Shown: positions 24,305-32,553, numbered from the stretch's first letter. The stretch is DNA of 64,000 nt from Methanolobus sediminis (GCF_031312595.1 NZ_CP133592.1:2480001-2544000), one strand, 5' to 3'. Translations and numbers: made by a program. Notes: generated from the letters alone by a model not told the origin.

Positions 24305-25675
24305 ATGGATATCAGAGTACAGAAAACATTTGAAGCGCTATTTGCCTTAGAAGACATCCGTGAGATGCTGCGCCAGTCACTACCAGGTACCGGTCTGGCA
24401 GACACGGAAGGATTCAACGGGCAGATACAGCATATCAGGTCAGTATTAGATGACCTGGAGGCTGGAACAGGTGTTCCCAAAATCGAAAAGATAGGTGGAA
24501 CACTTGGTATTCGAAGCCGCGAGGAAGAATACGTTAACATCCAGCCCATACAGGCAGCAGGACGACTAACCCCGGAAGCCCGCAAGGCACTCATTGCATA
24601 CGGGGACGGATACTCTACCTGTGACAGCTGTCGCAAGCCCTTCAGACTTGACAAGATATCCAAGCCACCTATTGCTGATTTCCACCAGGAGCTTGCAGCA
24701 TTTCTTAATATGGATGCCGCCCGTGTGGTTCCTGGAGCCCGCAGAGGTTTCCAGGCAGTAGCTTCAAGTCTTGTGAAGCCCGAGGATCCTGTTATAGTAT
24801 CCTCTCTTGCGCATTACACCGAGTTTTTGGCAGTTGAAGCTGCAGGTGGTGTTGTGCGGGAAGTTCCTCTAAATGAAAAGAACATAGTAACAGCCGATGC
24901 CACGGCAGATAAGATAGAGGCAGTTATAGCTGAAACTGGTAAAACACCTGCTCTCATCATGATTGATCATTTTGACTATCAGCTCGCAAATGAACATGAT
25001 GTTGCAGGGATCGGTAAGGTTGCCAAGCAGTATGACATACCTTTCCTTTACAATGGTGCGTACACTGTAGGTGTAATGCCCGTTGACGGGAAAAAGATAG
25101 GTGCAGACTTCATAGTAGGTTCCGGTCACAAGAGTATGGCATCACCTGCACCATCAGGCGTTCTGGCAACAACTGATGAATGGGCTGAAACAATCTTCAG
25201 GACAACACAGATGAAGGGTGACCTCACAAACCGTAAATTCGGTGTAAAGGAAGTCGAGATGCTGGGATGTACACTCATGGGTTGCACACTCATGGCAATG
25301 ATAGCATCTTTCCCAACTGTAAAGGAGCGTACCCTTAACTGGGATGAGGAGCTCAGAAAATCCAATTTACTTATTGACAGAATGCTGGAAATTGAAGGGA
25401 GTGCCGTAGTTTCGGAGTATCCACGCAAACATGCTCTATCAAAAGTAGATACCACAGGCAGTTTCGATGTGGTAGCCAAGGCGCATAAGAGAAGAGGATT
25501 CTTCTTCTCAGATGAACTCTCAAAAAGAGGCATAGTTGGAGAATTTGCAGGAGCAACTCGTGCATGGAAGCTAAGTACCTATGGTCTTTCATGGGAAAAG
25601 GTCAATTATCTTGCGGATTCCCTGCAGGAAATTGCAGAAAAGTATGAACTTAAGGTCAACAGGGATAACCTTTGA
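24305..25675 (+). CDS. pscS: O-phospho-L-seryl-tRNA:Cys-tRNA synthase (SepCysS)
   Basis: PLP enzyme that converts Sep-tRNA(Cys) to Cys-tRNA(Cys), the methanogen route to cysteine. Start chosen at ATG 24305 (MDIRVQKTFEALFALEDIREML), preceded by GAGGT; a longer GTG frame begins at 24212. Diagnostic motifs are EEYVNIQPIQAAGRLTPEARKALIAYGDGYSTCDSCRKPF with the catalytic cysteines, ARRGFQAVASSL, and the PLP lysine in VGSGHKSMASPAPSG. The roughly 80-residue N-terminal extension before NIQPIQ is the Methanosarcina-type form. It is divergent from sufS, a possible sulfur donor. Confidence 0.95.
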   Translation: MDIRVQKTFEALFALEDIREMLRQSLPGTGLADTEGFNGQIQHIRSVLDDLEAGTGVPKIEKIGGTLGIRSREEEYVNIQPIQAAGRLTPEARKALIAYGDGYSTCDSCRKPFRLDKISKPPIADFHQELAAFLNMDAARVVPGARRGFQAVASSLVKPEDPVIVSSLAHYTEFLAVEAAGGVVREVPLNEKNIVTADATADKIEAVIAETGKTPALIMIDHFDYQLANEHDVAGIGKVAKQYDIPFLYNGAYTVGVMPVDGKKIGADFIVGSGHKSMASPAPSGVLATTDEWAETIFRTTQMKGDLTNRKFGVKEVEMLGCTLMGCTLMAMIASFPTVKERTLNWDEELRKSNLLIDRMLEIEGSAVVSEYPRKHALSKVDTTGSFDVVAKAHKRRGFFFSDELSKRGIVGEFAGATRAWKLSTYGLSWEKVNYLADSLQEIAEKYELKVNRDNL

Positions 25676-25737
25676 CCTAATATTATTTACCTGGATAGCT
25701 ATATACTAAATATTCACGTTTTAAAAGGATATTTCTT

Positions 25738-26478
25738 ATGTTAAGCAAGGATGAACTAGAACGTTACAGCAGGCAGATAATGCTCTTTGGTGAAGATGGT
25801 CAGGAGCGTCTTAAAGATGCCAGTGTGTTCATTGCAGGTGCAGGCGGACTTGGTTGTCCTGTGGCACTCTATCTCGCAGCAGCCGGTGTAGGACACTTGC
25901 GTATTGCAGACAAGGATACTGTGGAGCAGACCAACCTCAACCGTCAGGTGCTTCATTGGGAAAATGATATCGGCAGGGAAAAAGTGCTGTCTGTTGAAGA
26001 CAAACTTCGTGAGATAAATCCTCATATTGAGGTGGAGGCGTTTCACGTTACGATCGATGAATCGAACATAAGGGAACTTGTAGGCGATGCAGACCTTATT
26101 ATTGATGCAATGGACAATTATCAGGTAAGATATCTTCTCAACAAGGTTGCCAATGAAACAGGAATTCCGTTGATACATGGTGCAATTCGTGGTTTTGACG
26201 GTCAGGCAATGACAATCATTCCGGGTGTCAGTGCATGTTTTAATTGTGTTTTTCCTTCTCCTCCGCCAGCTGAGGTCTTTCCTGTAGTCGGTGTGACTCC
26301 TGGTATCATAGCAATGATACAGGTCAACGAAGCTATCAAATGCCTGCTTAGAAAAGGGGAACTTCTAACTGACAGACTCCTGATATGGGACGGACTTTCT
26401 TCCGAGATGGAATACATGAAAGTTTCCAGAAGAAGTGATTGTAAGATATGCGGCACAGGTTCCGGATTAAAGGATTGA
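25738..26478 (+). CDS. E1-like ThiF/MoeB/HesA-family adenylyltransferase
   Basis: Adenylates the C-terminal glycine of ubiquitin-like sulfur carriers (ThiS/MoaD/SAMP) for thiolation. 246 residues. It begins SKDELERYSRQIMLFGEDGQERL and has the nucleotide motif VFIAGAGGLGCPVALYLAAAGVG, the DxxxxxNLNRQ arginine finger (VEQTNLNRQVLH), LIIDAMDNYQVRYLLN, and two zinc CxxC pairs (CFNC near 166, CKIC near 238). There is no rhodanese domain. MoaE starts six bases after its stop, pointing to molybdopterin biosynthesis, although no MoaD is present here. Confidence 0.9.
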   Translation: MLSKDELERYSRQIMLFGEDGQERLKDASVFIAGAGGLGCPVALYLAAAGVGHLRIADKDTVEQTNLNRQVLHWENDIGREKVLSVEDKLREINPHIEVEAFHVTIDESNIRELVGDADLIIDAMDNYQVRYLLNKVANETGIPLIHGAIRGFDGQAMTIIPGVSACFNCVFPSPPPAEVFPVVGVTPGIIAMIQVNEAIKCLLRKGELLTDRLLIWDGLSSEMEYMKVSRRSDCKICGTGSGLKD

Positions 26479-26483
26479 TATTC

Positions 26484-26891
26484 ATGATTAAGATAACACA
26501 TGATGATTTCGATGTAAACGCTATGATATCAAAGGCCAGAACACCTAAAATGGGTGCATTGGTCACTTTTATTGGGACTGTCAGGGACGATGGCATGGAC
26601 ATGCTTCAGTTTGAGGTCTACGAAGAAGTAGCCATCACTGAGCTTGAAGCTATAGAAGCTGAGGCATTCGGGAAGTTTGAAATTGAGAGTGTTGATGTCA
26701 TTCACCGTGTTGGTGACCTGCTTGTGGGAGAGAACATACTCCTGATAATCGTAGGTGCAGGACACCGCAAGGCTGCTTTTGATGCATGTGAATACATCCT
26801 TGAGCGCATAAAGGAAAGTGTTCCTATATGGAAAAAAGAAATAGGTGAATCAGGAGAACGCTGGATTCCAGGGGAAGCCTACAATTCCTGA
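26484..26891 (+). CDS. moaE: Molybdopterin synthase catalytic subunit MoaE
   Basis: Transfers sulfur from MoaD thiocarboxylate into precursor Z to form molybdopterin. I use the ATG at 26484 (MIKITHDDFDVNAMI), since homology begins there and the longer frame overlaps the E1 gene. Motifs are GALVTFIGTVRD, IHRVGDLLVGENILLIIVGAGHRKAAFDACEYILERIKESVPIWKKE (catalytic lysines in the final segment) and a C-terminal GERWIPGE. It lies six bases after the E1-like gene and converges on nadA. Confidence 0.92.
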   Translation: MIKITHDDFDVNAMISKARTPKMGALVTFIGTVRDDGMDMLQFEVYEEVAITELEAIEAEAFGKFEIESVDVIHRVGDLLVGENILLIIVGAGHRKAAFDACEYILERIKESVPIWKKEIGESGERWIPGEAYNS

Positions 26892-26915
26892 TTTCTTTTG
26901 TATTATTTTTTGAGT

Positions 26916-27848
26916 TTACTTAATGTCCAGCATCCTCTGGATTGCGAGTCTTGCTTTGTCTGCAACATCTTCAGGCACAGTTACTATTGGGGTGAGACTT
27001 TCAAGTGAGTTATACACTTTCTGAAGGTCTGTTTTTTTCATGGTAATACAGATAGCGTTCTCGGACAGTGGATAACATTGCTTGTCGGGACAGTCCTTTT
27101 CCATCCTGTGAATTATTCCTACTTCTGTACCGATTATGAACTCCTTTTTCTCGCGTCTGCAAACATGATTTATCATTCCGGATGTTGAATAAACATAGTC
27201 TGCCAGATCAACGACCTCTGCCCTGCATTCCGGATGAACAAGGACTTCTGCCTCAGGGTGACGTTCCCTTGCAGTAATGACATCATCCGGAGTGATTCTG
27301 TCATGCACAAAACAGAATCCTTCCCAGGGCATTATCTGCTTGTCGGTAAAGCGGGCAACATAACTTCCGAGGTTGCGGTCCGGTACGAATATGACCTGCT
27401 GTGCATCCAGGGACTCAACTACTTTTACGGCATTTGATGATGTACAGCATATATCACTTTCAGCTTTGACCTCTGCCGATGTGTTAACATAACAAACTAC
27501 CCCTGCATCAGGGAATCTTTCCTTAAGGACTCTGAGTTCGCCTGCAGTTATCATTTCAGCCATAGGGCAGTTTGCATCTGCAGCAGGCAGGAGGACTATT
27601 TTTTCAGGTGAAAGTATGGCTGCGGTTTCTGCCATGAAATCCACTCCGCAAAAGACTATCACGTCTGCATCAAGGTTGGCAGCCTTTCTGGCGAGTTCCA
27701 GGGAATCTCCGGTAAAGTCGGCTATGTCCTGCACATCACCTATCTGGTAGTTATGGGCAAGTATTACTGCATTACGTTCTTTTTTGAGCTGCAGTATCTT
27801 TTCTTTAAGTGCTTTAGTATCAAGTGACGTTTTTTCAATATAGGTCAT
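26916..27848 (-). CDS. nadA: Quinolinate synthase NadA
   Basis: [4Fe-4S] enzyme that condenses iminoaspartate and dihydroxyacetone phosphate to quinolinate for NAD. 310 residues with the three-fold pseudo-repeat: ILAHNYQIGDVQDIADFTGDS, VFCGVDFMAETA, VCYVNTSAEVKAESDICCTSSNAVKVV and HPECRAEVVDLADYVYSTSGM. Cluster cysteines are available in FCGVDF, SDICCTSSN and the C-terminal CPDKQCYP. No nadB or nadC is adjacent. Its promoter carries the same operator as SepCysS, so control linked to iron-sulfur or sulfur status is inferred. Confidence 0.95.
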   Translation of the reverse strand: MTYIEKTSLDTKALKEKILQLKKERNAVILAHNYQIGDVQDIADFTGDSLELARKAANLDADVIVFCGVDFMAETAAILSPEKIVLLPAADANCPMAEMITAGELRVLKERFPDAGVVCYVNTSAEVKAESDICCTSSNAVKVVESLDAQQVIFVPDRNLGSYVARFTDKQIMPWEGFCFVHDRITPDDVITARERHPEAEVLVHPECRAEVVDLADYVYSTSGMINHVCRREKKEFIIGTEVGIIHRMEKDCPDKQCYPLSENAICITMKKTDLQKVYNSLESLTPIVTVPEDVADKARLAIQRMLDIK

Positions 27849-27894
27849 GGATGGTTCCTTTATATTTTATGTGGTATGGCAAATGATGCAAAAC

Positions 27895-27908
27895 TTCACA
27901 ATTGTTAA
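27895..27908. promoter_or_regulatory. Palindromic operator at nadA promoter
   Basis: TTCACAATTGTTAA is identical to site 2 at SepCysS. On the nadA strand it follows a TATA box (AAATATATAGC, about 27923-27933) by some 15 bases and covers the predicted start of transcription. Confidence 0.65.
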
Positions 27909-28127
27909 TTGATTTTTATTGCTATATATTTTTCCTTTATTTTCTAAAACACAGATTGAAAAAAGAAGTTTTTCAAATTTGTCAGATTCATTTGATCAAT
28001 TTGTCTGAAATGTGAATGATCTCACTGAGATGATCTCTGCAATGGCAGTGATAGTTTTTATGAGTTTGACCTATAATTTGGATAGGTCGGTGTGCGTGTT
28101 TTTGTATTCTATCTTTACTGAAAAAGC

Positions 28128-28151
28128 AAAGTGCAGAAAAGTCTGCACTTT
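28128..28151. terminator. Hairpin terminator, probably bidirectional
   Basis: AAAGTGCAGA and TCTGCACTTT form a perfect 10-bp stem with a 4-base loop, flanked by A- and T-rich runs. It lies 27 bases after the lipoprotein gene's stop on the reverse strand. The rest of 27849-28177 holds the nadA promoter and no gene. Confidence 0.65.
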
Positions 28152-28177
28152 TTGTTCATTTAATCATTTTACTTTTT

Positions 28178-28939
28178 TCAGGATATTACGACACCATATT
28201 TTGCAAATACCTTTGAGAATGCGAGTCTGAGACTTTCAGCGTCTTCCTGAATCTGCGTATTATTCCCGTTTGCTGCAGACTGCTCAAGTACCCCTATTGC
28301 AGCATCTACTGTTGCCAGTGACTGGTTATAATTGCTATCTGCAAGTGATGGTTTTTTAGCATCTTTCACATTCTGCCATTCAGTTTTAAGTGTTGGAATG
28401 TATGAGGTAACTGTTTCTGTATCATTGATATTTGCTGCATCAATTGCTTCTTCCATGGTCATATGGAATATGGTCAGATAATCTCCCATGTGCAAAATGT
28501 TGTTTCTTTCATGGAGACTGAAGAAAAGGTCCCTCATTGGCTCAAGCCCCGTATGTGCAGCTTCTATATCCCCTTCTTCAAGCATTTCCTGTGAATGCTC
28601 TGCAATCAATACTGCTCTTTTGATCTCTGTTTGCCAGTTCACATCATTGGCATACATCTCAGGAGGATTTTCCCCGTATGTATCTGATACGTAGCTTAAT
28701 TTGTTTACCAGTTCAGCAATTGAGGATTCTGAAGCATTAACGTTCTTCTGGCTGGTTGATACAAGTGCCTTTACGTAGGCCGTATTTGCTTCCTCCATGA
28801 TCTGTGAGAACTCAGTTTCATTTACAACTACAACAGTTGTTTCAGTTGTTTCATTCTTGCCTGTATCCTCCACACATCCCGATATCAGAGCAAGTGATAT
28901 TGTAAGAAAAATACATGTAAATAGCATTTTTATCTTCAT
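28178..28939 (-). CDS. Helical lipoprotein of unknown function
   Basis: 253 residues. Signal peptide and lipobox: MKIKMLFTCIFLTISLALISGC, with the lipidated cysteine at residue 22. A Thr/Val-rich linker is followed by about 200 residues that look all-helical (for example QIMEEANTAYVKALVSTSQ and ESLRLAFSKVFAKYG), with the organisation of a four-helix-bundle extracytoplasmic domain. HMGDYLTIFHMTMEE offers His/Met residues that could bind metal, but this is speculative. It appears monocistronic, ending in the hairpin at 28128-28151. Confidence 0.72.
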   Translation of the reverse strand: MKIKMLFTCIFLTISLALISGCVEDTGKNETTETTVVVVNETEFSQIMEEANTAYVKALVSTSQKNVNASESSIAELVNKLSYVSDTYGENPPEMYANDVNWQTEIKRAVLIAEHSQEMLEEGDIEAAHTGLEPMRDLFFSLHERNNILHMGDYLTIFHMTMEEAIDAANINDTETVTSYIPTLKTEWQNVKDAKKPSLADSNYNQSLATVDAAIGVLEQSAANGNNTQIQEDAESLRLAFSKVFAKYGVVIS

Positions 28940-29008
28940 ATTGATAACCCAAAAGAAGAATGCTTTAAGTAATAAAATATTTTCCAGTAAAATTTAATTT
29001 GAATTCTC

Positions 29009-29078
29009 CTGAGGTGTGGTACCGCTTTAGACGGGTGAAGACAGCTAGGAGGACTCAGAGAAAGAAGCCACACCTCAG
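29009..29078. ncRNA. Candidate structured RNA or MITE-like element with 11-bp inverted repeats
   Basis: CTGAGGTGTGG (29009-29019) and CCACACCTCAG (29068-29078) are perfect reverse complements around a 48-base purine-rich interval containing CCG...CGG and GGAGGACTC. A TATA-like TAAAATATTTT lies at about 28973-28983 on the + strand. The element sits between the lipoprotein gene's start and the HxlR gene's end and is more GC-rich than its flanks. It may be a small RNA or the relic of a miniature inverted-repeat element; strand is undecided. Confidence 0.45.
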
Positions 29079-29147
29079 AACTAAAATTCACTATACCATT
29101 ATATTATTATATTTAATGTATTTAATAATTTGTGGTATATATTTGAT

Positions 29148-29501
29148 CTATCTCTTCATTTCACATTTTCTGTCCTGTCTTATGTCCATATATGTTAGTC
29201 CCCATTGTGCCAGTGCTTCCAGTACAGGAATGATGGTTTTTCCAAAATCAGTGAGTGAATATTCAACTCTTGGCGGTATTTCAGGATACATTTTCCTGTT
29301 AACGATCCCATCATCTTCCAGTTCCCTGAGTTGTTTTGTCAACATACGGGGAGATATGCCAGGCAACATCTGCTGAAGTGTGTTGTAACGAAGCACATCT
29401 TCTTTTAGATGCCAGAGTATAAGCGGTTTCCACTTTCCTCCGATAACACCCAGGGTTGCTTCTACAGGGCAGCTGTATTCAGTAGTTTCTATGTTTTTCA
29501 T
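29148..29501 (-). CDS. HxlR-family winged-helix regulator
   Basis: 117 residues. It begins with CPVEATLGVIGGKWKPLILWHL, the HxlR hallmark with its N-terminal cysteine (C11) that often senses aldehydes or oxidants. The recognition part reads YNTLQQMLPGISPRMLTKQLRELEDDGIVNRKMYPEIPPRVEYSLTDFG. It is divergent from the Isf flavoprotein gene, which starts 160 bases away, so it is a candidate regulator of that gene. Confidence 0.92.
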   Translation of the reverse strand: MKNIETTEYSCPVEATLGVIGGKWKPLILWHLKEDVLRYNTLQQMLPGISPRMLTKQLRELEDDGIVNRKMYPEIPPRVEYSLTDFGKTIIPVLEALAQWGLTYMDIRQDRKCEMKR

Positions 29502-29660
29502 ATGCCTCCTCCTCCTATTTATTCTGAATATTATTGTTACTATACTTTTTGTTAGCTGCTATCAAAAAAGAGTGTATATTGTATAAATATAGTGCAAGAC
29601 CATTTATGTTTTGAATATTTTACATTACTTTACAATTTAAGCTTAAAGGAAATGGTCAGA

Positions 29661-30215
29661 ATGAAAGTAGTAGGTTTTGTAGGAAGTCCAAGAAAGAACG
29701 GTAACACTGATGTACTCGTCCAGCAGGTCCTTGACGGAGCTGCAGAAGCAGGGGCAGATGTAGAGAAATTCTACATAAATGATATGAACATAAAAGGCTG
29801 TCAGGGATGCACATACTGCAGGGAAGTCGATGGATGCAAATTAAAAGATGACATGTCTAAAGTTTACGATGCTCTTAAAAGTGCAGATGGTTTCGTGTTC
29901 GGATCCCCTATCTATTTCTTCCAGTTCACAAGTCAGATGCGTCAGGTAATCGACCGTTGCTGGGCACTTGTCAATCCAGATTTCACACCACGCATTGCTG
30001 GTGGAAAGAAAGCTATCATAGTTGGTGCACAGGGCAACCCCGAACCTGATGCATTTAAGGGAGTCTTTGATGAATTTACACAGGTACTTCAGATGTTTGG
30101 GATGGAAGTCAAAGGTACCTTTGTAGATGTTGGTCACCATGCACCCGGAGAGGCAAAAGAGAACACAGAGCTTATGGAACAGGCCAGGACAGCCGGCACC
30201 AATCTCTTTGCTTAA
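29661..30215 (+). CDS. Iron-sulfur flavoprotein, Isf family
   Basis: 184 residues from the ATG at 29661 (MKVVGFVGSPRKNGNTDVL), chosen because the AAAGGA site is too close to the in-frame ATG at 29652. The FMN-binding loop is GSPRKNGNT. The compact cysteine motif CQGCTYCREVDGC (C47, C50, C53, C59; C-x2-C-x2-C-x5-C) is that of Methanosarcina Isf, which binds a [4Fe-4S] cluster and takes electrons from ferredoxin, with a role in reducing O2 and H2O2. GSPIYFFQFTSQMRQVIDRC is the flavodoxin-like substrate loop. A hairpin terminator follows. Confidence 0.88.
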   Translation: MKVVGFVGSPRKNGNTDVLVQQVLDGAAEAGADVEKFYINDMNIKGCQGCTYCREVDGCKLKDDMSKVYDALKSADGFVFGSPIYFFQFTSQMRQVIDRCWALVNPDFTPRIAGGKKAIIVGAQGNPEPDAFKGVFDEFTQVLQMFGMEVKGTFVDVGHHAPGEAKENTELMEQARTAGTNLFA

Positions 30216-30233
30216 TTGTTTTTTTGATTATGA

Positions 30234-30252
30234 GACATGCATTTTGCATGTC
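30234..30252 (+). terminator. Hairpin terminator of the Isf gene
   Basis: GACATGCA and TGCATGTC form an 8-bp stem with a TTT loop, followed by a pyrimidine-rich tail (CCTTCTTTTCTG). Confidence 0.6.
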
Positions 30253-30312
30253 CCTTCTTTTCTGATAAAGTTCACAGACTAAATCTGTTTTGCAGTTTTT
30301 AATCCATATCAT

Positions 30313-30522
30313 TTATTGCAAAAACTCCGCATACACCGGGATGCCTTCAACGGAGGCAAACTGCTCTTCTTCAATGAAGTTCTCATTTTCACTTTCGTTT
30401 TCATCAGTAGTTATATTTATTTCTACAAGGTTGTAGTATAATATATGATTTATGCATCGTATGATACTCTTTTTGAGTATTATTTGCTCGATTGCTATTG
30501 ATTTATGGTTGTAATTTTTCAA
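30313..30522 (-). CDS. Possible small protein, 69 residues
   Basis: The second half (EINITTDENESENENFIEEEQFASVEGIPVYAEFLQ) looks coding: it is acidic with sensible codon choice. The first half is hydrophobic and irregular, and a later start may be right. No family was recognised. It could also be the relic of a longer gene. Confidence 0.3.
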   Translation of the reverse strand: MKNYNHKSIAIEQIILKKSIIRCINHILYYNLVEINITTDENESENENFIEEEQFASVEGIPVYAEFLQ

Positions 30523-30708
30523 AGTATGGCTAATACTTATTTTTTAAGAGCAGCTGAATATAAAACATTTGAATTTGTGATAATCTGAATCTTTAGAAGG
30601 TTCGGGTAGACCAGATTACAACTATTGCAAGTAATTTTCAAAATATCAATTACTTCATGTGATGTAAAAAAGTGAGTAATGTAATTATGTTTCTGTGGTT
30701 ATTGAAAA

Positions 30709-30936
30709 TCAGGATTCTATAATCCCTGATTCTTCCAGTTCTTTTTTAACTTCAAGGCGATTGTTGTCTACCGGACAGCCTTCAAGAACATTTCCAGAAG
30801 CTATTAGAGGTACCGGGTTTTGCATATCCGGATGACTACAGTAATATGCAGTTCCAACCCTGGTTCTTCCTTGGACACCTGCACACTTAGAAAATAGGGG
30901 AATATTTTTTTTATAGCTACATGTTCTACAGTCCAT
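30709..30936 (-). CDS. Small cysteine-rich protein, 75 residues
   Basis: It begins MDCRTCSYKKNIPLFSKCAG, with further cysteines in YYCSHPD and EGCPVDN. Five cysteines and an NPVPLIASGNVLEGCP segment resemble small metal-binding or Fe-S proteins of methanogens. An AGGAGGAAAAAA site lies immediately upstream of the ATG on this strand, which strongly supports translation. No neighbour is close enough for an operon. Confidence 0.68.
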   Translation of the reverse strand: MDCRTCSYKKNIPLFSKCAGVQGRTRVGTAYYCSHPDMQNPVPLIASGNVLEGCPVDNNRLEVKKELEESGIIES

Positions 30937-31333
30937 TTTTTTCCTCCTGATTATGCATTATATAACTTTCTTGCAGCAAATAAATTAATATATTTACAAT
31001 TCATAATATTTATGTCCACGTTTATATCTCTTGTGTTTTCATCCCATATATCTCATCGCCATACATTAGTATTGTCAATCGTATATTTTTTATGCCAAAT
31101 CTATCATATTTTACATAGTATGTGTGCTATATAGGTAAAGTGGCAAAGGGAGTGAAAATTACCACCATCCTCTCATAATTGTACCATACCAACCAGTTTT
31201 TCACATTTTGAGAACACATGCTCCCATTGCTACTTAAATTAGCATTATAACCGATGAGTTCCTTTTTAGGATTGAAAAATTCATATTACTAAAAGCAAAT
31301 AAACTCTTTGGTGAGTAAATTCCAGGGTGAAAG
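30937..31333. other. Intergenic region, no gene seen
   Basis: AT-rich interval between divergent genes. A CCACC/CATACC-rich patch at about 31160-31200 resembles in composition the loop of the 2.6-kb element but shows no clear stem. Confidence 0.35.
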
Positions 31334-31786
31334 ATGATAGATAAAAGGTTTCTGCATGGTTCATTACTTCTTTTTCTGGGAGTCCTGATAGGACTTAGTG
31401 TAAGTTCTCTTTCCTGTGGTCCTGTTCCTGTGGAAGGTCTGATCTTTGTAGATGGTCTTATGTCCGGGCACTCAGGTAACGATAGTTTTACTGAAGTGTA
31501 CAACTACAACCTGACGTTTTACAATAGTGGAGGTGAAGACATTTATGTTAACACCATCGAACCTGTGCTTTCCCCTGATCCGAGAATACTTTCAACTCAA
31601 CAGTCATTGGTCAGTGATATAAACAGGTATGTTCCTGCAGGTTCAGTTGTATCAATAGAAGGCAGCATTATTATCAACTCCGAAAATTCTTCAAAGGAAG
31701 ATCTTATAGATATTGAGCAAACTATCCGATGCATAAAGATGACATCCACAGAAACTATCCATTGTTTTAATTATCCACCTGAATGA
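31334..31786 (+). CDS. Exported or membrane-anchored protein of unknown function
   Basis: 150 residues. A hydrophobic N-terminal segment (GSLLLFLGVLIGLSVSSLSC) could be a signal anchor, or a lipobox with Cys around residue 28. The remainder is a beta-rich domain with FYNSGGEDIYVNTIEPVLSPDPR, like an extracellular Ig-type fold. Two late cysteines (IRCIKM, IHCFNYP) could form a disulfide. AGGGTGAAAG lies just before the ATG. The next gene starts 87 bases later. Confidence 0.65.
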   Translation: MIDKRFLHGSLLLFLGVLIGLSVSSLSCGPVPVEGLIFVDGLMSGHSGNDSFTEVYNYNLTFYNSGGEDIYVNTIEPVLSPDPRILSTQQSLVSDINRYVPAGSVVSIEGSIIINSENSSKEDLIDIEQTIRCIKMTSTETIHCFNYPPE

Positions 31787-31873
31787 GCTAATGCAGAAAA
31801 ATGGAAACACAAGGATACGTTAGTGATATAAGATTAAATGCCATTAGCCTCATTATAGGCAACAGGTGTTAAA

Positions 31874-32329
31874 ATGAAACTTGATCAAAAAGATAAGGAT
31901 AGGATAGTATCAATTGTAGCGTCACGCTATTTTTCTGAACAGGGTTGGAAATGGATTGATCTGAACATTGATGTTTTAAAGATACACAAGGCATATGATG
32001 ACCTTCGGGATCAGTATGCTGCATATCCTTATATGAGCAGGGACTGGTATGTCAGCAATTCCGCTACAAAAAGCATTCATATGTGCGAAAACTGGGAAGA
32101 ATTGAGCGAGCTTGTGGAGTTTCTGAATGCCTATGGGCATCATTTTGATTTTCTGGTGAAGGATTCAAAGAAATCCCTGTGCATTGCCAGTACTGATGGC
32201 AATTTGAGCCATGAAGAGAAAACAGCTATCTCTGCTGCAAGAAGATCAAGGTATAATGTTTTTGTTTTCAGGGTAGATGTTCCCGAAGATATTGATTTTG
32301 AGCTGATGCAGATAGGCGGAGGGATGTAA
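31874..32329 (+). CDS. Uncharacterised cytosolic protein with a nuclease-like C-terminal pattern
   Basis: 151 residues with no signal or membrane segment. The C-terminal half (HFDFLVKDSKKSLCIASTDGNLSHEEKTAISAARRSRYNVFVFRV) follows the strand-strand-helix-strand layout of PD-(D/E)xK nuclease cores. However, the position expected to be E/D-x-K reads IASTDG, so activity would be lost or relocated. The N-terminal half (EQGWKWIDLNIDVLKIHKAYDDL) is mixed helix. The fold suggestion is tentative. Confidence 0.6.
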   Translation: MKLDQKDKDRIVSIVASRYFSEQGWKWIDLNIDVLKIHKAYDDLRDQYAAYPYMSRDWYVSNSATKSIHMCENWEELSELVEFLNAYGHHFDFLVKDSKKSLCIASTDGNLSHEEKTAISAARRSRYNVFVFRVDVPEDIDFELMQIGGGM

Positions 32330-32497
32330 CTTCGCATTTCTTATCGACATATTCATATTATGTGTGCACAATTTCGGCCTACCTTTATATATGATACATC
32401 AGTATTATACGCTTCGTGGTTACATTTATGTAGCAAGTCATAGTGTAAGTGACCTGTTGCTTTATAATTATTATAATTGTATTGATAATAAAAATCA

Positions 32498-32509
32498 TAA
32501 GTTAACTTA
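32498..32509. promoter_or_regulatory. Perfect palindrome upstream of the pyrophosphatase gene
   Basis: TAAGTTAACTTA is a perfect 12-bp palindrome 45 bases before the hppA ATG, in its leader or promoter. It may be an operator; the composition is AT-rich, so chance is possible. Confidence 0.3.
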
Positions 32510-32553
32510 CATTTAAAATCAGAATAAAATTAAACTTTGAGAGGAGTTTTAAT

